Of a stretch of DNA of 44,936 bases, positions 43,244 to 44,936 are shown in pieces. Source of the stretch: an uncultured Pelagibacteraceae bacterium. GTDB taxonomy: Bacteria; Pseudomonadota; Alphaproteobacteria; Pelagibacterales; Pelagibacteraceae. The notes under the pieces are model-generated. The model saw only the letters and a program-made list of their open reading frames with translations. It was not told the DNA's origin and searched no databases. The number at the start of each line of letters is the position of its first letter. The first letter of the stretch is position 1. The stretch spans positions 1 through 44,936 of the forward strand of contig CACDTF010000008.1 of assembly GCA_902555665.1 (NCBI GenBank). The letters are read 5' to 3'. The translations under genes and the position numbers were made by a program.

Positions 43244-44176
43244 ATGAATAGTTTAATAATATCACAAATTCTTATAATATTATTATTTTTCAAACACTAC
43301 AAATTTCTACCTATTTTAATTCATAAAGACAATAAAGATATATATTCTGGAGGATATTTATTTGCATTCTCTTTATTAAACTATGCAATTTTTTCTTCAA
43401 GTTCATTGATGTTAGATCCTAATCTAATAATTTTTCCCTTAATTGCATTTGGCATTGGAGCATTAGATGACAAAGTAAATATTAAACCTCTAATTAGAAT
43501 TACCCTATTTTCTTTATTAGTTATTTCTCTTGTAAACTTTGATAGTAATTATGAATTAAATTTCATAAATTTAAATAATACTCTATATAAAATTAATTTT
43601 CCATTTAGCATTTTTTTTACTTGTTTATGTTTTTTGCTTTTAATAAATGCTATGAATTTTGTAGACGGAATAGATGGTCTAGCTGGCTTAATCTTTTTAA
43701 TATTTTATTCATATCTTGGAATTAAAACTGGTATTAACCTAGAAATTATTTTCATTATAGTAATTTGTTTAATTTGTTTTTTATTTTATAATTTTAAACA
43801 GAAATGTTTCTTAGGTGATGGAGGTGTTTATCTTCTTTCTTTCTTGTTAGCAGAGTTAATAATTATTTCTTTCAAAAATGATTATAGAAATTTCCCAGCT
43901 GAGGAAATATTTCTGCTTTTATGTATTCCTGGGTATGATTTATTAAGATTATTCATTTTTAGATTATATAAAAATAAAAATCCTTTTGATGGTGATCAGA
44001 ACCATCTTCATCATTTAATGATTAGAAAATTTAAACTAACACAGACATTATTTATTTATCTATTAATCTTATTAATTCCATTGTTTATTTATAATTTTTT
44101 TGATTTACATGGTATATTTAGTTTAATAGTCAGTATTTTAATTTATTTCTTCTTATTAAAATATGTTAAAAATTAG
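43244..44176 (+). CDS. WecA/MraY-family polyprenyl-phosphate sugar-1-phosphate transferase
   Basis: Starts glycan assembly by moving a sugar-1-phosphate (often HexNAc) to undecaprenyl phosphate. 310 residues from ATG 43244; a TTG nine codons upstream is less likely as it overlaps the -10-like box. About ten membrane helices. Conserved cytoplasmic motifs: FGIGALDDK, NAMNFVDGIDGLAG (split NFVDGIDG), LGDGGVYLLSF and the His-rich QNHLHHLMI. Ends overlapping the next glycosyltransferase by 14 bases. Confidence 0.9.
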   Translation: MNSLIISQILIILLFFKHYKFLPILIHKDNKDIYSGGYLFAFSLLNYAIFSSSSLMLDPNLIIFPLIAFGIGALDDKVNIKPLIRITLFSLLVISLVNFDSNYELNFINLNNTLYKINFPFSIFFTCLCFLLLINAMNFVDGIDGLAGLIFLIFYSYLGIKTGINLEIIFIIVICLICFLFYNFKQKCFLGDGGVYLLSFLLAELIIISFKNDYRNFPAEEIFLLLCIPGYDLLRLFIFRLYKNKNPFDGDQNHLHHLMIRKFKLTQTLFIYLLILLIPLFIYNFFDLHGIFSLIVSILIYFFLLKYVKN

Positions 44177-44936
44177 TACTATTTGTTCAGCATATAATAG
44201 TTTTGAAAAAATTGATTTATTGATAAATAGCTTTCTTTCTCAACAATATAATAATAAAGAATTATTAGTAATTGATGGATCAAAAAATATTAAACAATCT
44301 CAGTTGCTTAAAAACAAATTTAAAAATTACAAAAATATAAAAATTTATCATTTAAAAAATTCTTCTATTTATAAATGTTTAAACTTTGGGATTAAAAAAT
44401 CTTCAGGTCAAGTTTTAAATATCATGGGAGATGATGATACTTATTCAAATAATAAAATTTTTAAAATAATTTCAAAAGCATTTCAGAAAAAAATTGATTT
44501 TGTTTATGGAAATACAGTCTATAAAAAAAATGAAAAGTTAATTAGATATTACAAGTCTTATGATTTAAAAAAAAAATTAATAAATATTGGTTATATTCCG
44601 TCACATACATCTCTTTTTGTAAAAAAAAAAATATTGTAAATTATATACTTTGTGCAGATTTTGATTCAAATTACCATAATTGGATTAATAATTTTAGAAA
44701 TGCTAGATTTTTACTTTTCCCACATGCTATTACTTTAAGAGGATCTGAATTTGAGAAATATAGAAATACTCAACTAGATTTAAATAATATTGAAATGAAA
44801 ATTAGGATTGAAAACCTAAAAAAGTTTCCTACAAATACCATTCTCTTTGGTTGTAATGACGATGAATTAAGTTATTTAAAAAATTTTACTGCTAAAAATA
44901 TTGAATTAAAAAAAATTGGCTTTGTTAGATATAATT
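44163..44936 (+). pseudogene. GT2 glycosyltransferase interrupted by a frameshift; runs off window
   Basis: The first 158 codons (to the stop at 44637) encode a GT2 domain: ISTICSAYNSFEKIDLLINS, LLVIDGSKN, metal site NIMGDDDTYS (about 94-99), GYIPSHTSLFVKK. The frame then breaks at a run of eleven A (44621-44631). With one extra A, the reading continues as NIVNYILCADFDSNYHNWI and stays open to the window end, matching the ADYD-type segment expected after PSHTSLFVKK in such enzymes. So it is either a pseudogene, a sequencing or assembly error, or a gene read through by slippage. The part beyond about codon 200 does not look like GT2 and may be a second domain. Confidence 0.7.

Overview
The window looks like a SAR11-type (Pelagibacterales, Alphaproteobacteria) chromosome segment. 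The DNA is very AT-rich, genes are packed with overlaps of 1-41 bases or gaps of a few bases, many products are short and lysine/asparagine-rich, and the core gene order is alphaproteobacterial (tilS-cpoB-pal-tolBARQ-ruvC-yebC, tkt-gap-pgk-fba-thiE-efp-suhB-rpmE-DUF1013, split pntA). A 5S rRNA gene stands alone, with no 16S or 23S beside it. The SAR11 assignment is inference from these traits; no database was searched.

Region 1 (1-8687, minus strand) is housekeeping: the start of tilS, the Tol-Pal cell-envelope system, a phage-type RuvC-like nuclease, yebC, a YmdB-type phosphoesterase, fthC, zapA and a coiled-coil protein. Region 2 (8741-16987, plus strand) holds a transketolase/GAPDH/PGK/class I aldolase block, a diverged thiE-like gene, efp, suhB, rpmE, a DUF1013 regulator, rpsU (apparently with an ATT start) and initiator tRNA-fMet.

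Region 3 (16990-23411) is an accessory island starting two bases after the tRNA. Three consecutive genes encode a PEP-synthase-like kinase, a class I glutamine amidotransferase-like hydrolase and a small nucleotidyltransferase, in the same transcription order as Campylobacter jejuni Cj1418-Cj1417-Cj1416, which make cytidine diphosphoramidate from glutamine. Upstream is a CDP-glycerol-transferase-like protein, and divergent from it a membrane sulfatase/LTA-synthase-like protein. My best reading is a surface phosphoramidate (or similar phosphate-linked) modification system. It is the most interesting item in the window.

Region 4 (23418-27326, minus strand) returns to core: transaldolase, three-subunit proton-translocating transhydrogenase (pntB, pntAb, pntAa), a 36-residue aa3-oxidase subunit IV, rpmJ and 5S rRNA with its own promoter. 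Region 5 (27449 to the end) is a surface-polysaccharide locus next to 5S, matching the position of a known SAR11 hypervariable region. It contains GDP-fucose synthesis (gmd, fcl), CDP-glucose 4,6-dehydration (rfbF, rfbG, a cupin), a sugar C-methyltransferase with reductases, O-antigen polymerase/ligase-like membrane proteins, a WecA-type initiating transferase and several glycosyltransferases. The last of these is interrupted by a one-base frameshift in an 11-A run.

No CRISPR array, insertion sequence, integrase or riboswitch was seen. No gene-free stretch exceeds 300 bases; the longest, 27184-27448, holds 5S rRNA and its promoter region.
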